A stretch of 64,000 bases of DNA, from positions 12,083,618 to 12,147,617 of the forward strand of contig NC_092013.1 of assembly GCF_042242105.1 (NCBI RefSeq). The letters run 5' to 3'. The position numbers and the translations under genes were made by a program. Origin of the DNA: Pempheris klunzingeri (lineage: Eukaryota; Chordata; Actinopteri; Acropomatiformes; Pempheridae). This document shows, piece after piece, positions 1 to 13,278 of the stretch (the stretch's first letter is position 1; each line of letters opens with the position of its first letter). Under the pieces are notes generated by a model. It had not been told where the DNA came from and did no database searches. It worked only from the letters and a program-made list of their open reading frames with translations.

Positions 1-347
1 GCTGTGACGTGGAGCACGCTATTTGACGTCACCGTGGGAGTGTTCCACCATCGGGAGAAATGAATGGTCATCAACACAATCCTCTCAGCGCCCATGTAAG
101 TTCAAGCCAGCTAAACACACATTTTACGATCTGCTGCGTGAACGAAATGTGTTTTTTCCGTGCGCTGCTGTCCGCTGTGCGCAGGAGTTACGGCCGATAG
201 AGGCTGTTTATCCTATTGTGGCTGCCGCCTGGTCGAGGTGCCCTGTACGCCTGTAGCTAACCATGGCTGTAGCAGAAGCGATGATTTTTTTTTTCTAGCC
301 AGGCTGCTAACGTTAACTAACTGACAGGCTGAGTGGCCAGGCGGCGA
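1..347 (+). promoter_or_regulatory. Candidate promoter and first non-coding exon, possibly of tmcc1
   Basis: This patch is richer in CpG than the DNA that follows. It carries a perfect palindromic cAMP response element, TGACGTCA, at 24-31, and a related TGACGTGG at 5-12. A GCTAACGTTA block lies near 306. A usable splice donor (GCGA followed by GTAAGC) is at 348, and the next good acceptor in front of a coding exon on this strand is at 7207, ahead of tmcc1. I infer a 5' untranslated exon of tmcc1 reading rightwards. It could equally be the promoter of a gene to the left of the window, or a bidirectional one. No long open frame is convincing here. Confidence 0.33.
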
Positions 348-1439
348 GTAAGCGCCTGTTTTGCCAGCCAGGATAGTCTGGATGGGCGATGTTAAGTACA
401 TTTACATGTGAGGGATTAAAGCGAGATGGTGCGTAATGCTGTGGAGATGAAACGTGTAAAGGTTGAACTTTGGAGACGACACCCAGGCCGGATGCAGTGA
501 TGTATTCACAGCGGTCAGACCAGGATATGCTCGATTAATACAAATAGCGTTACTTTGAGCTGATTCTGAGCTGTTTAGTCTTTGTCCTCGGTTAGCTGAT
601 CACCGGCCGATATCACTAATGAAAAGCGAGTGTAAACCTACACTGTAAGAACTGTAGGACTAAATACGCCACCATGAAACACTAGACTCCAAGGTGTGAT
701 TAAGAAAGCCTAGTGGGAGTGTGTGACAGATGGCTACCCAATACCTCCAATCTAAATTCACCTGGTGTGTTTGAGCTTTTCACACCTGCTAGGGCCGTTT
801 CATGGAGGTGGTGTCAGGTGGACAGCACTCCTCTGCATCACTGTAAAGTGATTCCACATTTGATGTAGCACGCCTCAACATTTTTAGCAATAATGTGACA
901 TTTGGGTATGACAGCAGGCTTTTTAGTGCAACATTAAGGTTTAGATACATGAGTTTGAGTTTGATCACATAGTCACAGTTCAGTGATGCAATTTGAACAA
1001 TTAATGCCTCCACATGTTTGGCCAGCAACCAAAGGGGGAGGTGGGGGATGAGACTTTTCTCCATTGGCTCGTACAGGAAAGCTTGTGTATCACATTGCAT
1101 GTTGGCCACCATCTGATTTATGCATTCAAATCAGTAATGTTGAGATCTGTTTATCAGCAGCTGTAATGGTGATGAGAGGTCATTTCTTTGTGTAATCAGA
1201 TGCAGGTCTTACCCTCTGGCTCCCAGCCTGGCAGCAAATATCATTTGTAGCACATTTTCTGCCATTTATTTAAACCTATTATCCATGTATTTGGTTGCAT
1301 TGCCCTCCAAAAACAGTAAGCAAATGGGACCACACACAGGAGTTCATGCTTCGGTGTAAAATTTTAAAAGAATTTGTGTCTTACCAGCTTCAGTGTTGTC
1401 ACATAGCCAAGCTACACTATTTAAGTTTGAGTCTGGGGT
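348..1439. other. Non-coding stretch, no feature recognised
   Basis: I see no coding exon, RNA gene or mobile element. Short open frames occur on both strands but lack family motifs and splice context. It is probably intron or spacer upstream of tmcc1. Confidence 0.4.
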
Positions 1440-1814
1440 GATAAAGGGGCGTACAGACCTTAAGTGTCCACACGTAGACACTGTGACCTCGCCCCGCACA
1501 GCAGCACCGGTGTGCACCGTTGAGTAAAATAAACACCCTCCGGTGCACCACGTTAGCTTGCACTGCTAGCTGCAGGAGGAGCAGACAAGCCATCAAACCG
1601 GGGGCAACGATGTCTTCTGACTTTATCCACCACCACGGTCGGCACCACCCTACAGTAAAACGAGTAACTACATTGACGTTTTCAGCGAATGCGCCCTACA
1701 GTGGAGTGTTTTAAAGGGCAGGCCTACGGACGGTGGTTAGCGAGCTGCTAATTTCATCCTCTTCTTATCTGTAACGTTAGCTAACGTTAAACCGTGGGGC
1801 TCCGACTATTTGCA
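1440..1814 (+). promoter_or_regulatory. Candidate second promoter or alternative first exon upstream of tmcc1
   Basis: A local CpG-containing patch with repeated GTTAGC/GCTAAC words. At 1772-1789 there is a perfect 18-base palindrome, taacgttagctaacgtta. A consensus donor (CA followed by GTAAGT) begins at 1815, so a non-coding exon ending at 1814 could splice to the tmcc1 acceptor at 7207. The GTTAGC-rich palindrome resembles words often seen near teleost transcription starts. The assignment to tmcc1 is inference from position and strand only. Confidence 0.25.
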
Positions 1815-4800
1815 GTAAGTTAATAACGCTATTCATTAATACAGCCTAGTGTTTGTGTACATGATTTACTTTTTAATATCATCTGTTTAATTTTGAAGTA
1901 TTCGCGTTACTACAGTTACCCCTACGTGTAATGACACCGAATGCACCTGTAACCTATTGAGTGGTTTACTTAAGTAACTTAACATAAGCTGTATGCTGAT
2001 GGTAAGCTCTGTAACGTCCGAGTGTTTTTTTTAATGAAGTTTCTGTTCGTGTAATAGTCTGAAGGAAAGCAAACTTTATTGTTAGGCCAGTAGATGTTAT
2101 TACTGAAGGGGTGATGATCTCATCGGAACCCACGTATGACTGTATCCGCGTATTCATGCACGGAGCCATGCGTGCACTAATACACGCCGAGCTGTGCTTA
2201 ACATTTGTTTGTTTTATTATCATCTTGAATCATGTCATCACAGTTGTGGCTCTATGGGACAGGCGAGTAGTTCATGTCCTTTAGATATTCACAAGGGGCT
2301 ATTCGGTACTATTAATTAACATTACACAATGAATTAAGCTAAAAGGCCTTGGGGAGCTGTGCTGTAAAACACTTGTATTCATTTTGCCACTTAAGTAATG
2401 AGGCCAGAGACTTGTATGAGCTTCTTGTAAGAAAATGTTTCTCATGATGCCCTGCATTAGAGGTACAGTCAGCAGCTTGGTTCATTTGAAAGTAGGAGAG
2501 ACATTTAATGCAATGTTATATCCATACTCAATTACAAGCTGTGATCAAGCCCTAGCCCAGATGGGAATTGATTTGGTTCTTTTAAATTATTTGAAACTAA
2601 AGGCACCCTGTGGGGTTTTCAGAATAAGTCCACATATTCAAAAAAACACAGACACTCCATGTATTATCTCTTGTTTTAGAAAGCTGTTATGGTTAATAGT
2701 TGTTTGACTGTTGCTTAATTACGTAACTAGCAAAAAAATAAGCATTCATCTTGACTTTTCGTTTTGTGTGCTTGATGAATGTGATATATATATCTCCTTT
2801 TTAGCTCTGTTTTGGTCTGCACCAACTCCTAATAATATCTGTGTGGAGCCAACGATAAACTCACAAGATCAAGGCTCAACCAGCTGCAAAAATTCAGGGC
2901 GTGATGGGAAATGGCTGGCTCTCCTCTGATCTATGAGCTGATTGATTTAGATATTGGATCAACAATGTGATGTTTTATAGCAATTTTTCCTTTGTTGTTT
3001 AATTTTAATTTAATTTTGCCAGAATCGCAGCTTTTATCATTTAGAGTGCATTCAGCTTTATATGACAGAGATTTCTGATACACTGCATCATAGGTTCACT
3101 CTACAGTATGAATATTACTTATTTTATTCCTCAAGTATCATGAATTCAGGATTCAGGATTCTTTAAATAACCTCTGATGTCTAAATATCTGACAGATCAA
3201 TGGAAACTATTGTCCTGTTTGTCTGCTTTTCTCTTCCTGTGTGTTTTGACTATTGGTTCAAGCTTTGAATTTATTTAGTTTGAGGGAGCCGGGCCCAGCA
3301 ATCAAGTGGGGCACCATACATAGTAGCAAACTGTTGTGACCCTGTCATACAGGAGAATGTCATTGTAACAACAATTATTGGAGTACAAGATGAATAAATT
3401 GGTCTAGTAATATTTTATTAAATTGGGATGGGGTCTAACAGGATGTGAGTCACTGTCACTGCAACTTCCTGCACAGATTAAAAGCTGTTAGAAACTCTCC
3501 ATCTCCACTGCCCCCTGCTGCTGCAGCTCTCGTCTGCTGTTCAGGGGAGGTGCAGTTCATCTTGAAAAAGCATAATATGTAACATTTGTGTCGGGGTCCA
3601 CACACATTTCTCTACAGTACTATCAGCAATCAAAACGCCCACAGGGTACCTTCTAAAATCGGGTCAATGCAGCAATGAAAACCTACTGTACAAACAACAT
3701 TTTTTAGAGGGATGTCACCTGTGCGGATGTGGTTGTCATTTAAGAAATGTCAAGATTCTTTTCATAACAAACTGTTTCTCACACTGTCTTGCCTCTGTCT
3801 TTTGTTTTTCTTTTGCAGCATGTGATTTTTCTAAATGTCTATGGAAACAGCTGACTAAAGTTTGACAGCTATCCCACCAGTTTTCCATTTGTAAAAATTA
3901 CCCAGAGGAAGCGTTGCAGGAAATTTGTTCGGATTAAGCCCTTTCCTGTGTAAACAGATCCACAAATCATCTGCTGATGACCACATCTGAAGGTATGTTT
4001 ATCTGCACGTGGACTGAATTGCGTGTCCCTTTATGATATGCTAATCATTTTTGTTTTTCACAGATTTTTGCAGAACAAAAGAGGAATATCAGTCTAATGA
4101 TGTAGTGTTACGTCCTATAAGAAGACACTGTCTGCTCTGGTTTCTAGTAGACAACAACCTCTTTCAGCAAGTGCAGCTGACAACATGGGATCAGAAATAG
4201 AAAGTGAAGAGAAAAATTGAGAGAAAATGCTAAGTAGCAGCTGAATTTATGATTTCTGCTCCATTTTCAATATTCAAAATATACATAAATAATTTGCCAC
4301 ATTTGTTGTATATACAATCTGAAATAATCTTAAGTGTGCAGATGGAGGGACACTAGAATAATGCATGAAGGCCTGTGCCGTAGCAATGACCTAAGAGGGG
4401 AGAAAAGACTGATTTTAGATCAAAAATAGACCTGCTGCCATTTTGTGGAATGTCTTTTTAACGCAAGTAAAATCTTGAATGCTGCTAGACATGCACAGCA
4501 CTTGATAGATGGTGTGACCTTCGAGCACTGCTTGTACAGAGAGTGATAGGCGAATGTTGGCTGACCCATTTCAAAGAGAGCACGTTGCCCTTAGCCTGGA
4601 GGAGTCGGATGCCATTGCATTTCCACTGTAGATAAAGGATATGGTTCCATGTCTGTGTGGAAGTTTTGTTCCCATGTCTTGTCTTGAGTTTCATGCTTAC
4701 GAAGCGTACTGCAATACGTTACACTGAATCGCTGAGCATCTCTGTCTGTGATTCAGTGATTCAGGATCAGGAAATGTAGTTGAAGAGTAACTGCCTTTCA

Positions 4801-7207
4801 TACAGCGCAGTCCACAGTTGACGATCTGTTGGTTACATAGTAATATAGGTGATGTGTAAGTATTTCCCCTAGAGAAGGAGGGATGCTAAATGTGTTCTCA
4901 TTTGTTTTGAGTAATAAGAGAAATGAGCAATGACAGGAAGTGAACATTAATGCAGTTTAAACATGAAACAGCCTTTGTCCAAGCATGTTAATCAGCAAGA
5001 AATGGTAAGGATACTCCTTTCATTATTGTACTATTCACCACCAGCTACCCTTCAACAAAGCGCTTTCTTATCCAACACTGCAGATCTAACAGCAGGACCA
5101 GCAGTAATGAGTCACTGTGTATCACTAATGGAGCGTTTCGTAGGGTTTTTGGTGCTAGGTTGTGCTGCTGGCTTGGTAAGTGATACTCAGTAGCTCTGCT
5201 GACTCGTGGAATCATTTTTCTGTTCGTCTGCAGAATAATCCATGTACTTCACAGTCAGACCCACCACTTAAGGCTCTGGATATCTCCTTTACAGAAACAC
5301 ACTGCTCACAGTGTTAAACAACCTGTCTGGATGCTTGAAGACTAGAGGAAGTTACATTAGAAACTAACAAGAAATTAATTGCATCCTGGTCTTCATAAAA
5401 AGCTCAATAGCCATCCTGTTAGTAATGGGAGTAATTCAGATTTAATTTACTATGTGAATATGTAATTTAGATCTCATGCTGTGTAAACAATGTATGTTTC
5501 ATGAGCAGTGCAATCAGGGACAGCCAATGTTTTGATTTGATCCCATGTGATTCAGGCATGCAGAGGCAAAGCAGAACTGGATGAGCTGTACCTGTTTCAG
5601 TAATTGGAAATGGGAGTGCTGAATTTCCCAAAATGTGTTAATAGCTTGTAATTTCACCAGTGTACATTTTTTTTTTTAGTAAATGTGCAAATCTGTGAAT
5701 TTAAACACAATACAATTTACAGTACCCAAAAGCAAATCAGTGTACCATTTGGTTTGAGGTTTTAGGAATGTTTTGGCCTCCTACTAGTGTGTCAAATATC
5801 TACAAATATCGAAAAATGTGAGAAACCATCCAAAATACAGAACTAGATGTTTGCATTCAAGGATACCGTGCACATTTGTTGGCCAAGGACAGGAGGGATC
5901 TTTTCTAGTGCTACAGATGAGTCGTGCAGTGACTCCTCCTCCTTTGAGCTGTGTTCATGCCATGTTTTCATGTTTATTTCTATGCACTAGCACTAATACT
6001 TGAACAGTGTCTAGAGCTGCTCGTCATGTTAATGTTGCCATGTCATGTATGCTGTAATGTATAATAGCTGCCGTTGTAACATAACAAGGCTCATCATGCG
6101 TCTGCCGACTGCTGGCTCTTGAGTTTTTAAACAAAGGTCCATTAGGTTGTTGACAGTTTTTCATGGTCAGCATGTTAGAAGCTTTTAAGTCTCTCATCTA
6201 GTGTAGCATTCCTTTACATACCATTATCACCAGTAAACGCTGAGTCGAAGGTCTGTGTTCAAGTCACTACAGTATGCCTAATTTTGAACCTTTTCTGTTG
6301 TATGGAGCATATCATTTCTGACTTCTTTTTGTTTATATTTCTGCTTCATTTAGCCAGTCCTGAGTTGCGAGTCTGTAGAGGAGAAGCTGGGCTGATGGTA
6401 AGCTCTCTGTCACACACTATCTCACGTCCTCTCTTGCTTTCGTCCTCTCTGTCTCATTACATGTCGATAAACTACAATGTTTTAATATAAGCTGTCATCT
6501 GAGAGGCACAGACCTGGAATGGTCCTTGACGTTGCAGGGTTTAGCCTTGTTATGAAATGAAATGCACAGAGGAGACCACCATGGATCGCTGAACACCTTT
6601 ATCAGTTGAGAATTGGATAACCGTCAGTGTCCATTTAAAATTTCATTTACGTTTTTCACACTCTGTAGTCTCTGTGTTAGCGTCATCCAAGCACTCTCAA
6701 TTATGTTGATTATTAATTTCCATAATGAATACTTTCTGAAATGTAATTATTCAGCTCTCATGAGGGCTTCTGGACGGTTGGGCTTAAATGCCCAGAAACA
6801 AACAATGGAAAGTGATTCCAGAAACCGTCAAAGGCACCTTCAACATGTGTAGTATAACAATCCTTGACATTTCAGAAACTGTTCTCAAAGCTTGTTTATT
6901 TTGTAGAATTTGTGTTTTTGCGTTACTGGGTTGGCACCGTCCGACATGCCACATGCTGTTTAGCGACAATGGATAACTACTGTTTTCATTCAGCAGAGAA
7001 AAAAAATATAAAGCTTTTTTCAATCACAAATTGATTTTTGGACAAAATGAACTAGATACTTTCTTATATTGAGCTGCAAAAACAGTGGTTATGTCTGTAT
7101 CAACCCAGGTCATGTTGCTTTGTGTTGGTTTATATTCTGCTGCTGCTTATTATGTTCCTCACTCACTGCTGCATGTCATAATTCATTTTATTTTCCTTTT
7201 GTGGTAG
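1815..7207. other. Long non-coding stretch upstream of tmcc1 coding exons
   Basis: About 5.4 kb with only small random open frames and no recognisable exon, RNA gene or transposon. Composition is ordinary AT-rich teleost intron or spacer. If either upstream patch is a tmcc1 first exon, this is its first intron. It ends in a polypyrimidine tract and AG acceptor at 7207. Confidence 0.4.
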
Positions 7208-7382
7208 ACAAGCATGACTTTGAGCCAAGCCACAGATGCATGTCCACTCAAAAGGCCCAACTGAGCACCATCCCCTCTGCGTCCCGGCTTTCAACCAGTC
7301 TTTCAGGGGGGGGGTGTTGACGGGGCGTAGCTAGTCCCCTGCACCCCCAAGTAGAACCTCACTGTGAAACTGGAGGTCTCTG

Positions 7383-10300
7383 ATGGATCAGGGTAGTAGT
7401 GAACAGAGTCCAGAGGAGCCGGACACAGGAGGCCGAGCGGAGTCGGAGGTCGGCAGGAGGGCGTCGGAGTCAGAGCACGGCTTGTCCAAAATCACCCATA
7501 ATGCCCTGGAGAACATGGGAGCGTTGGGCCATGGCCTGAAGCAGTTCTTCCAGCCACAGCGCCGACGCTCCTCCGTTTCCCCACATGACTCCGCCTCATC
7601 CTGCGCAGGTGCCCCTTCCTCCGAGCCCACTGATGTAGGGTCAGACGTAGGGGACGCTCCTGCCTCCTCGGCCCTCCCTTTGGATTCTGACAACCCTGCC
7701 GCTTCCGCCCCTCCCGCAGCTCTGAGTCGTGTTCTGCAGCAGATCCGTGGTGCTCCACCAATGATGAAGCGAGGCACCAGCCTTCAGAGCCGCCGCAGTA
7801 AGGTGGGGGGCTCTGCGGATCCTCCCCAGAAAGGTAGCCCACAGATCCACCGGCGCAGCACCCATGAAGCCCTGCTGCAGGCTGGACGCCCACGCTCCTC
7901 CTCGACCACCGATACACCCAGCAGCCCAGCCCTGGCTGACATGCTGCTGACCTCTGGTTACCACTCAACTGAGGAGCCTGACAAGGTGAGTGTCTCAGCC
8001 CTGTCAGGTGGTGCAGGAAAGACGTGAACCATGGTCATACAGTAAGAAGGAATTCCAGTTTGGATGGAAGTGATGCGCTAGAAGATTTGAGAGGTTTGTG
8101 ATATAGGTTTACAAAGACCATCACGAGTGCCAGTGTGTGGGGGCGCGCGGAGGCGGAGAACAAAATTGCTCGGCTCTTCCTTCACACTCCTCCGAGTCAT
8201 AACTCAGTCAAATCTGAACACACAGACAAGATCCACACACACACACACGCACACACTCCTGGAATCACTGAGACTTACACTTTACAGGGACAATGTTATC
8301 TCCAGTGCCCGTCACAGATAAATGACCACAACCTTTCTTAGAAGTCATAGAAAAGAAATAGGCTTCTTATACCTCAAGAAGGCATAGTCATCATAATGTT
8401 TGCTTCGGTATCAAAAGTAGTCCAGTCACTGGTTCAGAACTACTAACAGCAAATGTAATATCACTTTCCAAGATGCAAATTTTCCAAATTAGGCATGGAA
8501 ACATATTTCCTGCTTGCATCCCCCTAAGCATAATAGAAATCCATTCCATTCCAAACAAAAGTAAAAAAAATGAAAAACAATAGCAGTGACAAAATCCGTG
8601 AATATAAGCGTTTTTTTGTTTTGCACTCAATACATCAATACATTATTCCTAATGACCCACCAAGAAGACACACTGACAGTCCCCTCTATTCATATATGAA
8701 TATTTTCAGTGTTGAACACAAATCTTTTTTTATAGAAAATCTTCCCTGGAACATACATTGTACAACATTCGTAACAAAATATCATTAGTATTTTACTGAA
8801 TTCAATCCTGCAGTTTTGCATTCATAGAAAATTTGGCTTCAGGACATAAAACATTGAGATTTAGATTGTAATATAAAGAGACACTGTGCATTCATGAGGA
8901 AATAAACGCATTGTATTCGCAACCTGGCTGCAAAAACAAAAGATAAAACTGAGTCATACACTAATATCATTGCAAGAATGTCAAAACGAAGTCAATTGAG
9001 AAAACGTGTTAAAATGCTAATGGTTCAGATGTGCCTGGATGAAGCGGTGAACAAGGGGAGATGAGCTGTCAGCGGTGGAAGGTCAGAGATTGCCTTTGAG
9101 TGGTTGGTCACTATGTGCTTTAAGCCTTTCTAAATTTAGCTTTCGCTGTCTCTGAGTGTACTTCAGGTCAGAGTGCTTGCAGGGATAAACAAACTCAAAC
9201 TTGTTGGACGGTTGTTTTGTTTTTACATTGAAAATTAGAAATCTGGAAATAATGTTTTCGGGGAGGGGGAGGGTGATTTGCATGCCTGTGACATAACAGA
9301 TTAAAATAAGTGAAGAAAATACACTTGAAACGGGGCTTTATTAGAAACTAGCTTCATTTAAAAAAAGGTACAATATTATATAAACTGGACATGGTAATTA
9401 GAGCAGATGATAATAAACACACACTTAAAGAGCCATTGGAGCTGGGGGCTTGATGTCAGTAGTTTGACAGGATAATCTCTTGAATGATAAATTGGGAGAA
9501 AGAAGACGTTGTAAAACAAGGGACCAGGCCAATAGCAGCTCTTGGCAACTCAGTGGAAGCTGGATTTAAGTTAGCAAGTTGGAAACCCCTGTTCTTGTTT
9601 AGAAAACCTTATGACCTGTTACTTGTAATCAGTAATGATAAGTTGTATCTTTGTTGCTTTGCCACCATGCTTGATAGCCCTTTTATCAAATACAGATTAA
9701 AATGAATTGTCTAAGAACCTGTTTGTTCTACATAATTGTATTAGTGCTAGTTACCTGCAGTTTAAGTTAAAATACATGTCATCAAATTGGTCATCTATTG
9801 ATAACGTTGGTGTATAATCAACTTTACATCTCTGTAAAGGAACTGTGAAGTTGCTCATTAGCAGCTCTTTCTAACAGCCTGTCAGTGTTGCAGGGCTCTC
9901 TGGCTTGTTAGCATTTTTGACTCGACTGATCCATTGAGTTGTATGATGGGTATAAATATTGGTTTCAATTGTGTTGTATAATAATCACTAAAATTATGTG
10001 AGGGGAAAATTAGTATTACAGTAAATCTTGCTGTACTGAATGTTGTGAGACAATACCATGTTGTATTCTGGTTCTCTCCTATTTTACATTTAGTTCAGAG
10101 TAAAAGGAGCTCATCAGCTTGTTCCAGTTGGAGCTGGTAGCTCTTAAGACGGGGGTCAATTCAGTTAATGTTAATTACCAAAAAGATTTAATATTTTCCT
10201 CCCATTTTGTTGCATCAGTTTTAGCCTCAAGGCTCTGATGGCTGTTTAAGTGGCTTTTTAACTCGGCTAACTCCTGAGGGGTAAAATTAAAATCAATGTC

Positions 10301-13278
10301 AAAGCTCCTTCTCAATCCTCAGTTAACCCATCTTGTTTTTGGCCTTTTATTTCCCCCCCAGTCACTGTATCTTTCCACCTATGGCTCTTTGAGCTGCAGC
10401 TGTGGTCGGAAGTGAATTTTAGTTTTACAGGCGCCATCTGCTGTTGTGAACATGTAGTGACAGATGCATCTCAAATGTAAGGTGACCTCAGGTTTTCAAA
10501 TGCTAATTTCCAGAGGGGAAAAAAGCATACATAAACTTAAATTCAAGCCAGTACAGCACAGTATTTTACATTGTGTTTCCACTGAATGTTCTAAAGGCTC
10601 TCATTAGTTAAACTTTAAACATGAGAAAGAGAAAGGGAAAACATGATAAACACCACTGCCACCCCCACCCCCCCTTTTTTTTTAACCCTTTATTTAATTC
10701 ACTTCTTTTGAACAGCTGGACCGTTATGATGGATCGGGCCCTGCCGTGTCACCCAATGCCCTCCCCTATGGTGCAGATGGGTATGATGTAGTTGACAGTA
10801 CCCCAGACCCCCAGCGAACTAAGCAGGCCATCGCCCAACTACAACAGAAGATCCTCAAGCTCACAGAACAAATCAAAATCGAACAAACTGCACGTGACGA
10901 CAACGTGGCCGAATACCTGAAACTCGCTAATAATGCAGACAAACAGCAGAGTGCACGCATCAAACAGGTGTTTGAGAAGAAGAACCAAAAGTCCGCTCAG
11001 ACTATCCAGCAACTGCAGAGGAAGCTGGAGCATTACCACCGGAAACTTCGAGAGGTGGAGCACAACGGCATCCCTCGCCAGCCCAAAGACGTTTTCCGAG
11101 ACATGCACCAGGGGCTGAAAGATGTTGGAGCCAAGGTGCGTGCTTTTCTGGTGCCCTCAATGATAAGCCACTCTCTCAGCATTATTTAAAGGGTTTTACC
11201 TCATTTTATTGGCTGTGGATGGAAAATGCATCCCCTTATTATTGTTCAGAGGAAAAACCTCAAGTGTTCAGTCAGTATTACAAGTAATACTGATTAGATT
11301 CTCTTACAGTTTGTGAATCTTTGACAGTTAACACTGCAGTCACCAAATACGAATGTTTACACCAATACATCTGGTGTTTCGTATATTCTGATGAAACAAC
11401 AGGATTTTTCTAAGAGGTAATGTTTACAAATACAACAACTGTGCCTCTGCGCTCCCCTTGTGCAGTAGTCAAACAGCAGGAATTTCATGTAAAAAGTTTC
11501 TCATACTAACGGTATGTGTGTGTGTCTAGGGAGCTTCTGTGCTTTTAATTAAATTGCTTTACCTCTAAATACTGGACATGTCATTGGAAACCATACTACA
11601 ACCAGGTGATATTTTTTTTCTTTGTTTAATTGAGTGAAGAGACATCAGTCTTTTTATTGTTTACATTTATTGAGCATCTGTAGTGGGCATGCTAAAAGCC
11701 CATAGTTGTGATTGTGCTTAACATTACATGACATTATTGCTATAGATGCAGCTCTGATAGCAGAAGCAATAAAATCATTTTTTAAATTAACATTTCAAAA
11801 TCACATTTGAGGCTCCAACTACACCACACATAGTGTTCAGATGCAGAAGTGCACACACAAAAATAACAAATGGCTCCCATATTAGGTCAGTGTGTACAGT
11901 AATGTATCCTGCTGGCAACTAGTCTGTATTATTTTGCCAGTGCAGTTTGTACTTTCTACCAATGAGTTCTTCAAAAGAAGAGAAAAAGATTTATTGGCTG
12001 CAATTTCAAACCTGAATACTTTCAGCTGTATATTGGTAGCACATCAACATTACAATCGCCATAAGGGCAGTAAAGCATGAGGTCCATCACCAGTGCAGAT
12101 GTCAGATAACCTTAGTCTTCATGTTGCTATAGCAACTTGACGAGTATTGACATAATCTCACTCATTACAGGTGACAGGGGGCCTCTCCAGTTTCTCTCAA
12201 GCCACTCACTCTGCAGCCGGTGCCGTGGTGTCAAAGCCAAGAGAAATCGCCTCTCTCATCCGCAACAAGTTTGGCAGTGCTGATAACATCGCAGCCCTGA
12301 AGGACTCGCTGGATGAAACCCAGGGAGATGAAGGTGTTGGTCCCGGCGGAACAAGGACCCTTGGGACAGGACAGTTGCAGTCCAGCCCAAAGTATGGCAG
12401 TGATGACGACTGTTCTAGCGCCACTTCTGGCTCTGCAGGAGCCAACAGCACGACCGGAGCCCCTGGAGGCCCCCCGAGCTCCAAGGGCAATACCCTTGAT
12501 CACACTCAGGCCTCAGGCTTTGATGCCATACTCCATGAGATCCAAGAGCTCCGGGAAAACCAAGGCAGACTGGAGGAATCCTTTGAAAACTTGAAAGCCC
12601 ATTATCAGCGGGACTATACAATGATCATGGAGGCCCTGCAAGAAGAACGATACAGGTCCCGTATCATGTTCTGTACAATGTTGTTCTGTATGGGTAAAAA
12701 GGAAATGCCCTGTTTGTGACGTATTGTTGTTGTCACTATTTTGCAGATGCGAACGTTTAGAAGAACAGCTCAATGACTTGACAGAGCTTCACCAGAATGA
12801 AATTCTGAACCTGAAACAGGAACTAGCCAGCATGGAGGAGAAGATTGCTTACCAGTCTTACGAAAGGGCGAGAGACATTCAGGTAAGCTTCACCGCAGTT
12901 AACGTCATGTTTCTTCATTGACGTCAGAGCCACTTCACTCCCAGTTTTGTCTCTGACCTGCAGGAGGCGCTGGAGGCATGTCAGACGCGAATCTCGAAGA
13001 TGGAGCTGCAGCAGCAGCAACAGCAGGTGGTTCAGCTCGAGGGTTTGGAGAACGCCACAGCACGGACTCTACTTGGAAAACTAATCAATGTGCTGCTAGC
13101 TGTTATGGCAGTCCTTTTGGTGTTTGTGTCCACGGTGGCTAACTGTGTCGTCCCCTTGATGAAAACACGCAGCCGCACGCTTACCACGCTGCTCCTCGTA
13201 ATCCTCCTCGCCTTCCTCTGGAGGCACTGGGATGCTATTTCAGAGTATCTGCATCGCTTTCTTCTGCACCCCAGATGA
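7383..13278 (+). CDS. tmcc1: TMCC1, transmembrane and coiled-coil domain protein 1 (five coding exons, 652 aa)
   Basis: Coding exons: 7383-7985 (5' part of the exon from an acceptor at 7207), 10716-11135, 12171-12655, 12747-12882 and 12964-13278. Phases join without a break to 652 residues; human TMCC1 is about 653. Residues 1-201 are a Ser-rich, disordered region with the block [11 protein letters not shown]. Residues 202-341 hold the first coiled coil and a motif ending [17 protein letters not shown]. Residues 342-548 include [20 protein letters not shown] and the second coiled coil. Residues 549-652 carry a glutamine run and two hydrophobic segments (about 588-611 and 620-634) that form an ER hairpin anchor. 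From the family: TMCC1 is an ER membrane protein that acts at ER-endosome contacts in endosome fission and can self-associate. The start matches the family N-terminus. An 11-residue insert present in human after VTG is absent from exon 3 here. Identity is very secure; the a/b teleost duplicate cannot be assigned. Confidence 0.95.
8234..8257. repeat. CA microsatellite
   Basis: Short CA run in tmcc1 intron between exons 1 and 2. Confidence 0.85.

Noticed and set aside
4963-5193. 76-residue plus-strand open frame upstream of tmcc1
   Set aside because: No family motif and no polypyrimidine/AG or donor flanks forming an exon. Length is within chance expectation.
7388-7968. Several minus-strand open frames of 107-158 residues over tmcc1 exon 1
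   Set aside because: They are opposite-strand shadows of a GC-rich coding exon. The plus frame matches TMCC1 throughout.
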